This document shows, piece by piece, positions 1-10,831 of a stretch of DNA of 64,000 nucleotides. Position numbers and translations under genes: made by a program. Source of the stretch: Haberlea rhodopensis (Eukaryota > Streptophyta > Magnoliopsida > Lamiales > Gesneriaceae); assembly GCA_907163345.1 (NCBI GenBank), contig CAJQUN010000021.1, forward strand, positions 8,308,001-8,372,000, written 5' to 3'. The notes beneath the pieces are model-generated. The model ran no database searches and was not told where the DNA came from. It was given only the letters and a program-made list of their open reading frames with translations. Each line of letters begins with the position of its first letter. The first letter of the stretch is position 1.

Positions 1-59
1 CAGAATCTCCTTGATACGGGTACATATGTCTGAGTATGTCACTTGAGGAAACATCAGTA

Positions 60-1150
60 TTGTTCGTGAAGAAGAAAAATAATATTATGAAGATGTGTAT
101 CGATTAAAGGTAGTTGAATCGGGCTATTGTCAAGAATAAAATACCCACTACCTAAGATTGAGAAGTATTTGATTAGTTGTAAAAAACTTCGAAGTATAAG
201 AAGAATGATTTTCACTCTGGTTACCATCAGTTCGAATCAGAAGAGAAAATGTTCTCTAGGCAATTGGTCACCAGATAGAGGCATTTTGAATTTTTGATAA
301 TGTCGTGTGGTCTGACAACTATACCAGTAGAGTTATGAATTTGATGAATAAAATATTCCCTAATTTTTTGGGCGGAATTGTACTCATATTCATCAGTGGT
401 ATACTAGTGTCTACGAGGAAGGAACCACACAAAACATCTACGATTGGTTCTTCAGACGCTTTGTGAAGCTCAAATTATATACCAAGTTATCGAAGTGTAA
501 ATTTTGGTTGAATTGAATGTTATTTTGGGATAGGTGATACCAGCTCACAGGATACCTGTTGATCCCAGTAAAGTAGAGGTAGTACTAATTTGGCTAAGAC
601 CAACCAGTGTACTCAAGATACAAATTTTTATGATTTTGGCCAGATATTATATGCTTTTTTATGGAAGGGTATTCTATGATGACCTGATCTATTAACCAAT
701 TGACCAAGAAGAAATTTGAGTTTCAGTTGGTCAGATGAATGTGCAAGCCGTTTTCATAATTGAAACTGAAGTGGACTACAGCCCCAATGTTGATTTTGTT
801 TAACTGGTTCAGGGGGATATGTAGTTTGTGCAAATTGGTCAAAGATTTGAGATACGTTCTGATGCATCATGAGGAGATGATTGCATATGCTTTGAGATAG
901 TTTAAGCTGAAAGAATCATGATATCATGTTCATGAACTCGAGCTTGTAGCCATTATTTTTGCCTTGAAGATGTGGCAACGTTATCTGTATGGCAAACAAT
1001 TCATGATATACTCTGATTTTAGGAGTTTAAATATATATTATTCATTCGGAGTTGAACTTGAGATAGAAGCGATGACTAGATTTATTAAAGAATATGACAA
1101 ATATCATGTCATCGCTCGATAATACAGTGGCAAATATTATGATCCATCGT
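60..1150 (+). pseudogene. Ty3/gypsy reverse transcriptase-RNase H relic
   Basis: When read across several frames, this stretch follows Ty3/gypsy pol in the correct order. Near 285-420 it reads FEFLIMSCGLTT then MNLMNKIFPNFLGGIVL, the region before the catalytic motif of the reverse transcriptase; the catalytic aspartates are lost (ISGILVS where IDDILVYS is usual). Near 450-545 it reads a TKLSKCKFWLN-like segment. Near 865-1000 it reads MIAYALR, HELELVAIIFALKMWQRYLYG, the RNase H block. Stops and frameshifts are spread throughout, so it is an old non-functional copy. It lies on the opposite strand to the PBS/LTR at 1859-2939 and therefore probably belongs to a different element. Assignment to gypsy pol is firm; the lineage is not determined. 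Confidence 0.8.
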
Positions 1151-1858
1151 TAACATATCCGTATCATCATAATTATTTCCGTATACTCAACCAACATAAC
1201 ATCTCACAATCTCTACAATCCTTACTATGTTATATCAGCCGCTCAATAATATCTCTCGCTTTGAATTATCGACGGCTCAATAACACGGTATTGTCAACTA
1301 TTTCATGTCCTCAGATAGCATGTCTCATTTCTCCTTTTTCTGATTCTCCTACAAAATCAGATTTCCAGCACTGTATACGTCTATAACATGTTCACAAATC
1401 AATAAAACTAATTCATTCATTTACTAGTAATAACATCAATTTACCATCGACCTTAAATACCTTTGGCTTGGCACATCATTCATCACGCATCTTAAAAGAC
1501 ATTATCACTTTCACAATATTCAAGTCAGTGATAAATTAAACGAATTACCGGACTCATGAGCTTTTCAACAACACCGCATACCGGACTCATGAGCTTTTCA
1601 ACAATACCGCAATAAATAGGTATATCTACTGGAATCAACAGTGATTCCTCATTGCCATGTTCCTCATGATCCCTAATGAATTCTGCAATCACAACGGTTA
1701 TCAATAACACAAATTTTCATTGTTTCATATCATACTATGCACTTAGCTGTAAATATCACATCACACTGTCGCAAAACTACAATCATGCGTAAATTATGTG
1801 CTATTAAATTCTCTCGTCACACCCCTAGGCCCTTAAACTTCCCAAAGAGCTAACCACT
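1151..1858. other. non-coding remnant of an LTR element, with a 33-bp tandem duplication
   Basis: No convincing coding sequence is seen. A 33-bp unit containing ACCGGACTCATGAGC occurs twice head to tail at 1546-1578 and 1579-1611. The last ~70 bases resemble the sequence just inside the LARD-like element at 29850-29915 (shared CCTAGGCCCT and CAAAGAGCTAACCACTGCTC). This suggests it is the PBS-proximal internal part of a related, minus-oriented LTR element. Confidence 0.45.
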
Positions 1859-1870
1859 GCTCTGATACCA
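1859..1870 (-). other. primer binding site (initiator Met tRNA type)
   Basis: The plus strand reads GCTCTGATACCA. Its complement TGGTATCAGAGC is the standard plant retrotransposon primer binding site for tRNA-iMet. It sits 4 bases to the left of a TG-starting LTR-like block, so the element runs on the minus strand. It has the same layout as the PBS at 29916 in the LARD-like element. Confidence 0.8.
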
Positions 1871-1874
1871 CTAA

Positions 1875-2939
1875 TGTAACTCCCCAACGTCCCAATACGT
1901 CAATAATGCAATTGTGACTCAATTTTTAAAACTCTCACTACATGTTTCATAATTACTGTGTGGGATTTTATAAAAAAAATGGGCAGATCCCCATAAATTC
2001 GACTTCCCAAAAATATCAAAGAGGCAATACATCAATTCCCCATAGTCAATATATCAACATAATACATCACTTATCCATCCAAACCACAATGCACCATATA
2101 TCCCCAAACAAGTATTAATTATTCGGAGTATCACACCATACCATATTCTTCCAATACCTCAACCACAACACATAATAACATAATTAAATACCATAAAGTT
2201 TCATTATAACATAAACACAAAGCCCCCAAATCTTCCCTACAAAATCCATTTAACTATTTACCATTCCAACACAAAACACAACTAAAACCAAGTTTAAGCT
2301 AAGAATTATCTTACCGAAGACTACATGATCACCATATCAACAATCCAAACGAATCCAAGCCTTGGTTCTTCACCAAAATGGAAGAAATTGGCAAGAAGGG
2401 GAAGAGATGGTTGTTAGGGATTTAGTAGGTGTTTTAGGTGTTTGTATGTGATTTTGTGAGATTTAGGCATGAATTGCCCTACTTAAATCAATACACCACT
2501 TAACCAATTTATTAACAGCACAATACACCAACATGTACATTTATCTTCTATACATGCTATTTTAGTTCATTTCATTAACTTCACATTTTAACACCTCGTC
2601 TCATGATTCATTTACATAATCCCACCATACTATGTTTATCTCAAAACCGAGTCTAAATACCATCCTGTAATTATTTAATAATTATTGCAATCAATTCATA
2701 ATGCACATAATTACTTTCAAGTATCTCACTAATTCAAGCTCGTAATTATCTTAACCATCATCATGATTCATCTCAACCATTTAGGAATTCAACAATTCTG
2801 CATCATTCATAAAATTTCACTACACTCGATTTATCTTAAATTCGAGTTTAAATGCAAAATGATAATTAAACGGAGTTATCTCTTAACCATATCATTAACT
2901 CAATTTAATCAAGATAATTAGATTTCATGCATCACAATA
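1875..2939 (-). repeat. LTR-like sequence (end uncertain)
   Basis: Begins TGTAACTCCCC right after the PBS spacer, as the 3' end of a minus-strand 5' LTR should. The interior is AT-rich and non-coding, with a short purine-rich patch near 2385-2420. The far end is placed near TGCATCACA (about 2939) only by analogy with the CATCACA end of the LARD LTR; no second copy is in the window to confirm it. No target duplication was found. Confidence 0.4.
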
Positions 2940-2944
2940 TTTGA

Positions 2945-3228
2945 TGGCACCTCATCATCCTCCTCATCCTCTGAATAAGTGCATCTGTGCTCCCACGTTG
3001 TCTCATGCCCATGTGTAGCCATATAAGCTTCGATAGTTAGCTTATATTGCTCTTCTCATATGCTAGAAATTCTTCTGTTTCAAATTCCTCATCTGCCCTG
3101 TCCGCCCATGGTTTTGGGTTAAAGCTAGTGGAGATAAAAAATGTCAAAGAAGAATTTGTGGGAGGGTTAGATTGTGGAGCCAAAATTGCATCCTTTGTCT
3201 TGCTAGATTCACCTTTAAAGAAACCCAT
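2945..3228 (-). pseudogene. unidentified frameshifted coding-like relic
   Basis: From an ATG at 3228 the minus strand reads MGFFKGESSKTKDAIL and onward to EEFETEEFLAYEK. After a frame change near 3055 it continues as QYKLTIEAYMATHGHETTW, then an acidic tail EDEEDDEV near 2945. The joined reading is about 95 residues with ordinary codon usage and no stop except at the frame change. I do not recognise the family. It could be a fragment of a retroelement gag-like protein or of a host gene. The surrounding 2.9-3.7 kb has no other recognisable feature. Confidence 0.35.
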
Positions 3229-3240
3229 TTTTATTATTTA

Positions 3241-3719
3241 AATAACCAGATTTGATTAATGGTTGAGATGAATTTGATTTGAGTTTGAGTTTGATAATTT
3301 ATTTGATGGAACGGGATTAGCAGGAGGTGGGATGAGTGAAACATGACTATGGCAGCCCAGTCTGTAAGCTACGCGGCCGACTCTATGCCAAGGTTATTCA
3401 TCCATCACCCCACTGCCCGAACCCTCTACATTCAAGCATGCATCATTAAAGGGTCAGACCTAAGAAAAAAATGCGCTGCCAGAAATGTGACTGAAATTGC
3501 CCAAGGAGTTGTTGTGGGTACTCGAATTGCCCAAGGCCTTAAAATGAGAAAAGCCATTTTATTATCAGAATTAAAAGGACTAGAATTTTCTATTTTTTTA
3601 AAAAAAAATTGGAAATTAATGAGATTTTTTAAGCCAAGGAGATAAAATTTGAAGATCAGCTATATCTGTGGAGGATTATTGGCACAATTTGGGGGATTGA
3701 TAAGATTGGTTGGAACGGA
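3241..3719. other. unassigned stretch
   Basis: About 480 bases with no recognisable gene. An open frame at 3343-3645 (+) ends in a lysine-rich low-complexity tail and has no family resemblance that I can see; I do not treat it as a gene. Confidence 0.3.
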
Positions 3720-5130
3720 AATTCGAAGAGTTGAGTGGCCAAGAACCTCACCCGCCACCTCATCAATCTCTACCATTCAGCCATCATCCCGCCTATCAAA
3801 GTACTCCACTACATAAATCTCTGCATCAATACTAGACATGTCACCAACCACATTGCACTCACTCGATGATTCATCCAATTCATGAACAAAAATTGCCACC
3901 TCATTCGCCACCTCACCTAATCTCTTCAAAAGAGTGCCATCCTTTGAATTTTGAAATTTTAACTAACGATCCTCGAGCAAGGAATATCTACAAGATCAAT
4001 GCTAAATCTCCTCTTTGAACATCAGTCAAAGCTCTACCTGTTGCTAATTACGGTCTCCCTAAAATCAATGGAACGTCACAATTTTCCTCCATATACCACG
4101 AAATCAGCAGGAAATATGAATTTGCCTACTTTAACTAGAAATCCTCGATTATCCCACGAGGATATGTGTGAGACATGCCCGACAGTTGCAATGTGATGGT
4201 GGTAGGCTTCACCTCTCCCAGTCCTAAGTTCCTGAAAATAGATAAAGGCATTAAATTAATATTTGCTCTTAAATCACATAAAGCTTTAGTAAAAGAGGAA
4301 CCATCAATAATGCAAGGAATAGTAAAACTTCCTTGATCTTTATTTTCTAAGTAATTTCTTCTGAAGAATTGCACTGCATTATTCTGTCAACTTAATTATC
4401 TTGAACTCTTCTAGCATCATTTTTCTCGTCATCACATCCTTCATGAACTATGCATAATTGGGCATTTTCTCCAAAGCATCGGCAAAATGAATATTGATAT
4501 GGATTTTTGTGAAGATCTCCAAGAACTTAGTAAACTGATCATCCAATCCTTTCTTTCTGAAATGTTGAGAATAGGGAAGAGTAGACTTAAGTGTATGAGG
4601 TTTCTTAGCCTGAATGGCATGCTGCTCGGTATCCAATTCCTTAGGCTGTTCCACTGGAACTAATGCTCCCTCCACTGATGCTTCTTCATCTTGCACTGTT
4701 GGATCTGAATCTTCGATTTCCTTTCCATTCCTCAAGGTAACAAGTTTGCTTTGTTCTTTTGGATTCACTTCAGTGTTTCTAGGAAAAAATCTCGAGTGCT
4801 GGTTACTCATAGCATTTGCAAGCTACCCAGTCTGAACTTCAAGAGATTTCATCGTTGCACCCAAATTAGTCAAGCGAGTTTCTCTATCCAGTATTGATTC
4901 ATTTCGTTCAAATCTCCTTGAGGATTCAGTCTCAAAAGTGACAATCAAATCTTCCAAAGATGATTTACCCACATTCTTTTGAGTATTGAAGCATGTGCGA
5001 GTTTAAAGCATTCTTGTTGTTGGCATATGAGAATTTCTCATCATTGCGAAGTCCTAGATGATAATAATTAGATATAGCATTACCTCGATAATTATTTGGA
5101 TACCGATATTAACAAATTGAGCTTGATGAT
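3720..5130 (-). pseudogene. Athila-like Ty3/gypsy gag-protease relic
   Basis: Reading on the minus strand from about 5105, the gag tail reads YPNNYRGNAISN and YHLGLRNDEKFSYANN. It continues (4810-4448) with NTEVNPKEQSKLVTLRNGKE and IHINIHFADALEKMPNYA, the Athila gag-protease junction. Then (4374-4135) comes the aspartic protease, GSFTIPCIIDGSSFTKALCD and LMPLSIFRNLGLGEVKPTT. Near 4075-4000 it reads VPLILGRP, a stop, LATGRALTDVQRGDL. The protease active site expected as DLGAS is DLRAN here, and several stops and frameshifts interrupt the frame. It abuts the chromovirus RT fragment at about 5130 by an unexplained junction. This is a dead copy, related in sequence to the intact gag at 8805-9998. 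Confidence 0.82.
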
Positions 5131-5222
5131 ATCCACTCTTTCAAAAATACACAAGCTCCATCTAGTTCATCTAACATGTCATCTAGCGAGGAATAAGATG
5201 TCGATACTTTACCGTAATATTG
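5131..5222 (-). pseudogene. chromovirus-like RT fragment, left flank of Copia-A
   Basis: The minus strand reads a mutated VKYRHPIPRLDD-like segment, then LDDMLDELDGACVF. This is the piece of a Ty3/gypsy reverse transcriptase that directly follows the WRMCVDC segment preserved on the other side of Copia-A (21784-21951). The two flanks therefore belong to one element split by the copia insertion. The direct flanks TATTG (5218-5222) and TACTG (21784-21788) are a 5-bp target duplication with one mismatch. Confidence 0.75.
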
Positions 5223-6700
5223 TGTTAGGAATCAATCAAGCAATACACAGCGGAAAATAAAATTTGATTCCTACCACTGGACCTATACAAAGTTATTCAT
5301 ACCGAGATTGATAAGAATCATACCCTTGTAGCGTGTTTGAAGCAGATTCCTCGTTGCAACACCTCGAGTCACGAACAAAGATTAGCACCTTTGTCTCTAC
5401 GGTATCCACACGATCAAATCGACAAGGGTGTTCAAGAACAAGTTGCTAGACTCGTTCTTAAACAGGAACTACACTCACGGTTCAAAACCGATCGACGACG
5501 GCCGTTAAAATCACTGTTCACGGCGGCGGCGGCCGTGAGGTTTGAGAGTGAGAGTGGCGGCCGTGAGCTTTTGTCTATCGTGGCTAATAGGTTTTCAATT
5601 AATTAACCCTTAATTATAACCTTGTTAGTTTATATATATTAGATTAGATTTAATTAAAGGGGCTTTCAAAAAGCCTTATTGGCCCATACCCAATATTTTA
5701 ATTAAATCCATATATCTAATATTTGTAATTAAGACTCTTCTTAATTAATTAATTCATCCAATGAATTTTATCTCCCTTTATCGATTTAATATTTTGTGCG
5801 ACCCGATAGGATCTTGCAATATTGGCAGTGACATAAAATCTAATTTTATGTTACAAGCAATGAGCGGTATCTAGCAACACATCAAAGCTACCCAAATTAC
5901 AAGAATGTCATTGACTCGACATAATCTACGGACTGTGATAATATTAACCATGTAACTTAATCCCTTTGTCCAATGTGTTTAGATTGAACATGAGTCATGG
6001 AATAGTCATACTCATATATTAAATCTTTTATTTCTTGATCCCCAAGTAGAACTAGAATAAACGAATAAGCTCGGTATCACATATTGACTCATTCGAGCAC
6101 GGCCATGCATTTTAGTCTTACTTGATCAAGGGCCCAAACACTTCTCCTGTTATATAGGAGGGACAAATCATTTCTTGATCACTCAACATCCCTCTACATA
6201 ATTCGTGGTGTATCCAATGATTGTCTTTATAGTTTACCCTATTACAGGTAACGTTTGACAATATCAAGATACATGACTCCTTATGTTGGGATCTCTGGTG
6301 ATCTCAAGTCGTAAGGATTACATACATTATTATCACTATGAGAATTGCTTATGACGTTCATATAACTATCCATGTAGAATTCTCATGGTGGGTCTGTCCA
6401 GTACATCGTTCTCTAACATGCACCCATGTGTTGATTTGATATCTCATATCTATGAACAATTCATCAATCAAAACATACTAGTCTCAATGCATTATCATTA
6501 TCCCAATTCATGATAATACTTGACTTGGGACAATCTTTAAGAACAATACAATATTATTCTAAGGACATTAGCTTATATATTAATTCATATTACACAGATA
6601 CACGAATAATATATAATAATGAATTGCCATTAATAAAACCATAATACATTGTATGTCATAAACAATCATCTAATGAGTTGTCTTAGGGCATATCCCAACA
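5223..6700 (-). repeat. Copia-A 3' LTR (left)
   Basis: 1478 bp, TG...CA, and the same length as the partner at 20306-21783 with scattered substitutions. On the element's strand a TATATATA box lies at 5630-5639 and is the likely promoter. The region just beyond contains CGGCCGCCGCCGCC-type GC-rich sequence. An antisense open frame (5337-5606) exists in both LTR copies but is not taken as a gene. Confidence 0.92.
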
Positions 6701-6715
6701 AATCTCCCACTTGCA
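6701..6715 (-). other. Copia-A polypurine tract
   Basis: The minus strand reads AAGTGGGAGATT directly before the LTR start TGTTGGG. This is the expected site and composition for plus-strand priming. The same sequence is found at 54804-54818 in Copia-B. Confidence 0.75.
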
Positions 6716-6975
6716 CTAAGATCATTCAGACATATACTTAATGCCTAGAGATCTAGTATGACGATCATGCTTCTGCTGTGATAGTGGCTTCGTCAGTGGG
6801 TCAGATACATTATCATCAGTTGGTACTTTGCATATTTTTACATCTCCTCTTTCACGATTTCTCGAATGAAATGAAAGCGCTGAAGTATATGCTTGGATCT
6901 TTGGTGAGATCTAGGTTCCTTGGCCAATGCGATGGCTCCATTGTTGTCACAATAGAGTTCAATCGGATCTAGTAT
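6701..6975 (-). pseudogene. Copia-A RNase H C-terminal segment
   Basis: Separated from the rest of pol by the Athila-like insertion. It matches the end of the intact Copia-B pol: the CDNNGAIALAKEPR region near 6960-6905 and the stretch leading to VSDPLTKPL near 6780. The break falls at a position equivalent to the ELGVV.SIKDP segment of Copia-B (about 55075). Confidence 0.82.
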
Positions 6976-6980
6976 GCTAG

Positions 6981-8532
6981 TGATAGGCTTAGATTTTGAG
7001 TGATTTTAACTGTAATTTCTTCCCATTTTCCGTACTTTTTCCTGGATGATATTATGCTTTTTGGTGTTTATTCGTTTGTTTCAGGAAATTAGACCGGAAG
7101 TGGAAGAAATGAGCTTACATGAAGATAACGGGCGAAACCGAGGCGTAAAAGAAGAGAAAATGAAAGAAGATGAATTTCCCAAATCTCGATCGATCGAGAT
7201 TTATTCTCGATCGATCGAGCCAGCCAGAAGCGAGAATCAGATTTTTTGAAGGCTCGATCGATCGGTGGAAATATCGATCGATCGAGCGAGGCAGTAACCT
7301 CAGCAACAAATTTTGAGAAATCTCGATCGATCGGTGGAAATTCTCGATCGATCGAGCGAGGCAGTGAGTGCAAAAGGCTGACGTGAACAGTGCACCGATC
7401 GATCGGTGAAAATCTCGATCGATCGAGACGCGAAATCTGAAGATTTTATTTTCCTTATTTATCGAGATTGTGGGGCTTTTAAGGGTGAGTTTTGATCCAT
7501 TTCAAAGGGGGGACGATATTAGACACATTTATCAGACGAATTCTAGGTCAAGGAGCCGCCGTCCAAAGCCGCCAAGGAGATCCAATCTCCGTTCTTCGTC
7601 CAAAGTCGAGCCAATCTCTTCCGGAGTGCAAGGAAGGAACAAGAGAAGAAATTATGGTGCAACGCACGGATTCATCCATCGTTTATCGTATTTCTGAACC
7701 TTAATTTATTTGATTTCATTTTCATTTGAAGTTTTTGAGGTCGAGAGACAATTAAACTCATCTGTATTTGATTTGAATTGAATTTGGTTTATATTATTGA
7801 AGTTTTCGTTCGTTGTGTTTGATATATTGATTCATTGGTATTTGAGCGCATTGATATTTATTGTTCATAGACTGATTGCATGTGTAGATCAAAGTCTAGC
7901 TAGCTTTGATTGAATTTGAGAGTTACAACCGAGATCGAGAGATAACGTTGTAACACGCTCCATTAATTTATGATGTATGTCACGATTGAGATCGAGAGAT
8001 GATATCGCATATGTGAGAACTTGAAATCGAAAGATTTAGAGTTATAAGGTTTTGATAATTTAAGCAACTTTGAATTAGTAAATAGTTGCACGAGAGTGAC
8101 TTATTCTAATTTATTGTTAGTTTCGTTACAGCTCGAGAGAGTGTATCGAATAATAGTGAAAACCTTTCACCTTTAAAATCAATTGAGTGATAATTTGAGA
8201 ATTCCGTTGAATCAGTAGAGATAATATAATTGAACGACGAGCTTGGTAATTTTCTCGAGTGACTTACCTTCGCATTTCCGGAACCTTTCTAGTCTTTGTT
8301 TCTAGTTTAATCTTTATTCTTTAGTTTAATTTAGATCTAGTTAATCAAACCTCTTTTATCGTAGGCTAAATACAATTTCATTAATATTATTTGGTACTTA
8401 TACGTTAGTCCCTGTGGATTTGACAACCTGTACTTAATTTTCACTATACTAAAACTTGACAACCGTGCACTTGCGGTAGAATCGCTTCAACCCATTCTTT
8501 GAAATATCTTTTGTTTAAATTATAAGCGGTCA
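6981..8532 (+). repeat. Athila-like 5' LTR
   Basis: 1552 bp, nearly identical to 13399-14951. It contains the CGATCGATCG palindrome cluster at 7185-7432 and ends at AAGCGGTCA just before the PBS. Confidence 0.93.
7185..7432. repeat. cluster of CGATCGATCG palindromes in the LTR
   Basis: Eight copies of the self-complementary decamer CGATCGATCG in 250 bp. They are often extended to CTCGATCGATCGAG and joined by short blocks such as GGTGGAAAT and CGAGGCAGT. The same cluster is in the right LTR (13603-13850). It is not explained by coding sequence or a simple tandem repeat, because the spacing is irregular. Confidence 0.85.
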
Positions 8533-8538
8533 AGTTTT

Positions 8539-8556
8539 TGGCGCCGTTGCCGGGGA
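8539..8556 (+). other. primer binding site (Asp tRNA type)
   Basis: TGGCGCCGTTGCCGGGGA lies 6 bases after the LTR end. This is the PBS known from Athila/Tat-type Ty3/gypsy elements and supports the lineage call. Confidence 0.88.
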
Positions 8557-8804
8557 CTAATCTGTATAATATCATACGAGATTAGTTAATTGTAATTTAG
8601 CCAATTCTTTTATTATTGCATTTTTGTTTTCTTTGTTTTCTTTTGTTGATCTTTGTGAATAACTTTATGCATTTTGTTGTCTCCTTTTGTCTATTTTGTA
8701 CAGGAATCGGTTCTTTAGTGCATGCATAGAAGAGAGGAACCCTTTCTCGAGCCGTTTGATCCAGAGATAGAGCGAACATTACTACATTACGAGAAGCTCG
8801 AGAA

Positions 8805-9998
8805 ATGGCTGACAATAACGAAGCACAACACCCTAGATCGATGATGGACTTTGCACAACCCGCATTTCATGGATCGTTGTCGAGTATTACAAGGCCGACG
8901 ATTCAAGCAAACAATTTTGAGATCAAGCCGGCAATCATACAAATGATTCAGCACTCAGTGATGTTCGGGGGAGCAGCTACAGATGATCCGAACAATCACA
9001 TCTCCAACTTTTTGGAGATTTGTGATACATTCAAACACAATGGCGTCTCTGACGACGCCATCAGGTTAAGACTCTTTCCCTTTTCATTACGAGACAAAGC
9101 TAAGGCATGGTTGAATTCTTTACCTGCAGGTTCTATCACAACATGGGAGGGGATGACAAAGGCGTTTTTGTCAAAGTACTTTCCCCCTTACAAGACGGCG
9201 AAGATGCGGAACGATATCACGACTTTTGGTCAGTTTGACCCCGAGACTTTATACGAAGCGTGGGATCGGTTTAAGGAGTTGTTGAGGAGATGCCCACACC
9301 ATGGTTTACCCATATGGCTGCAGGTACAAACTTTTTATAACGGTTTATTTTCTGCTAACCGTTCAATGATTGATGCAGCATCTGGGGGATCCATAATGAG
9401 AAAGACGCCGGAAGAAGCATATAGCTTGTTGGAGGAAATGGCGTGCAACAGTTATCAGTGGCAATCTGAGAGGAGCACGCCACAGAAACCAATGGGGGTC
9501 CATCAAGTGGACGAGATCACTGCTCTTTCGGCTCAATTAGAAGCCATGAACCGGATGATTGACAGCATGGGAGCAGCAGCAATGCAAGCTCAAGCGATCT
9601 TCTGTGAGCTGTGTGGAGGCGGTCATCCTAGCATCGAGTGCCAGGCAGGTAATCAATTTAACCAACCCGTTGAAGCTGTTAATTTTGTAGGTAACAGGCC
9701 ACCCAATAATTCCTACTCGAATTACAACCAACCGTGGAGGAACCACCCGAATTTGAGGTGGTCGAATCAAGAGAATGTGTTGAACCCACAACCACAGGCA
9801 GGGTTCACACAAAAGCCGAGTATGGAGGAACTTATGGCGAAGCTGATTTCATCAACGGAGGTGAGGATGCAGAATCAGGATGCATCTATTAAAAATTTGG
9901 AGGTGCAGATAGGGCAGTTGGCCACGTTGATATCTGGGAGGACGCAAGGTACGCTCCCGAGTGATTCTGTAAAGAATCCGAAGGAGCCATCAAATTGA
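8805..9998 (+). CDS. gag: Athila-like Gag protein
   Basis: 397 residues, open throughout. It forms the retrotransposon nucleocapsid in the cytoplasm and packages element RNA. The retrotransposon gag domain covers about residues 30-200, with FLEICDTFKHNGVSDDAIRL, LFPFSLRDKAKAWLNSLPAG and the TWEGMTKAFLSKYFPP block typical of the family. A zinc knuckle of the form C-x2-C-x3-H-x4-C is at about residues 267-279 (CELCGGGHPSIEC). Then follow the WRNHPNLRWSNQENV tail and a short coiled region. The frame stops right after SVKNPKE, the point where full Athila polyproteins run on into protease. Pol thus appears to have been deleted, with gag kept as a free-standing ORF. The start ATG is the first in frame, 249 bases after the PBS. 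Confidence 0.92.
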   Translation: MADNNEAQHPRSMMDFAQPAFHGSLSSITRPTIQANNFEIKPAIIQMIQHSVMFGGAATDDPNNHISNFLEICDTFKHNGVSDDAIRLRLFPFSLRDKAKAWLNSLPAGSITTWEGMTKAFLSKYFPPYKTAKMRNDITTFGQFDPETLYEAWDRFKELLRRCPHHGLPIWLQVQTFYNGLFSANRSMIDAASGGSIMRKTPEEAYSLLEEMACNSYQWQSERSTPQKPMGVHQVDEITALSAQLEAMNRMIDSMGAAAMQAQAIFCELCGGGHPSIECQAGNQFNQPVEAVNFVGNRPPNNSYSNYNQPWRNHPNLRWSNQENVLNPQPQAGFTQKPSMEELMAKLISSTEVRMQNQDASIKNLEVQIGQLATLISGRTQGTLPSDSVKNPKEPSN

Positions 9999-10831
9999 TG
10001 AAGACGAGGAGGTGACAGTCCAGCTTGGGACTATAAATTAAGAACTTCCGTTTTTCCTTCCTTGAGTTTTGTTTTTGATTTCTTGTTTTGTTGAGTTTTT
10101 GTTAGTTTGTTTGTTTTTGAGTTTGTCTGGGAATGAATTCGTGTATTTTCTATTGCAGATGTGAAAGCAAGAGCAAGTTTGTTATAGGCGAGGCAATCTT
10201 GGCATTGAGATGTTGAGAAAAAAAAAATTTCAAATTTTGGTTGCTGCTGCTGGCGATCGATCGGTGGAAATCTCGATCGATCGCCCGAATTTTTAAAATG
10301 ACATTGTGCTTACTGCCTCGCTCGATCGATCGAGAATTTTTCCGATCGATCGAGCGAGAGAAAATTTTGAAAAAAAACAAGGGCACAGACGCAGCAATCC
10401 ATCACTTTCCAACTCAATTTTTCTCCTCTCAAAAACAAAAGCCCTAGCCGCCTCTTTCAAATCCCTTCATCTAATCTCCTCATTTTGTTCATCAAATTTC
10501 AATTTACTTCAACTCTAAGAAGTAATATTCATCCTAATGAGATTTTCATTGCAGATTTGAAGACTTGCAAGGCAAATTGGGTAGAAGTGCATCAAAAGGA
10601 GAATTCCAAGCCAAGTGCCAAACATTCACAAGATCGGATTTTTAAGCGGTAATTGGTTTCTAATTCTCAAAGATTTTATCTTTTGGTGCTAAGTTTTGAA
10701 TTGTAGTAGAGTGGGTTAGGAAAGATTGAAATTTGGAGGAAATTGTGTGGTATTGAAGGGTGTCGGATTAACAGTGTTGTGGGGTGTTAGTTGAATTGAA
10801 TTGTATTAGTTGGGAATCAGTTGGCAAGAAA
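9999..10831 (+). other. spacer between gag and ORF2; looks like a gene 5' leader
   Basis: No coding sequence. At 10256-10362 four more CGATCGATCG palindromes occur. They are followed by a C/T-rich stretch with AAAGCCCTAGCCGCCTCTTT near 10438, the sort of sequence common at plant 5' UTRs, and a splice-acceptor-like TTTTCATTGCAG at 10544-10555. This could be an internal promoter and leader for ORF2. That is inference only. Confidence 0.4.
10256..10362. repeat. internal CGATCGATCG palindrome cluster
   Basis: Four copies of CGATCGATCG with the same GGTGGAAATCTCG and CGAGCGAG surroundings as the LTR cluster. A piece of the LTR motif block is thus repeated between gag and ORF2. Confidence 0.8.

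Noticed and set aside
5337..5606. 89-codon open frame in both Copia-A LTRs (also 20420-20689), with a different frame at the same place in the Copia-B LTR (53438-53737)
   Set aside because: It is antisense to the element, and two LTRs of one element are identical at birth, so its presence in both copies is not evidence of selection. No domain is recognised and the Copia-B version is different.
7089..7373. ORFs with repeated RSIDR/DRSIE phrases in both Athila-like LTRs and at 25043-25705 in the LARD LTR
   Set aside because: They arise from the CGATCGATCG palindromes and are present on both strands; not protein-coding.
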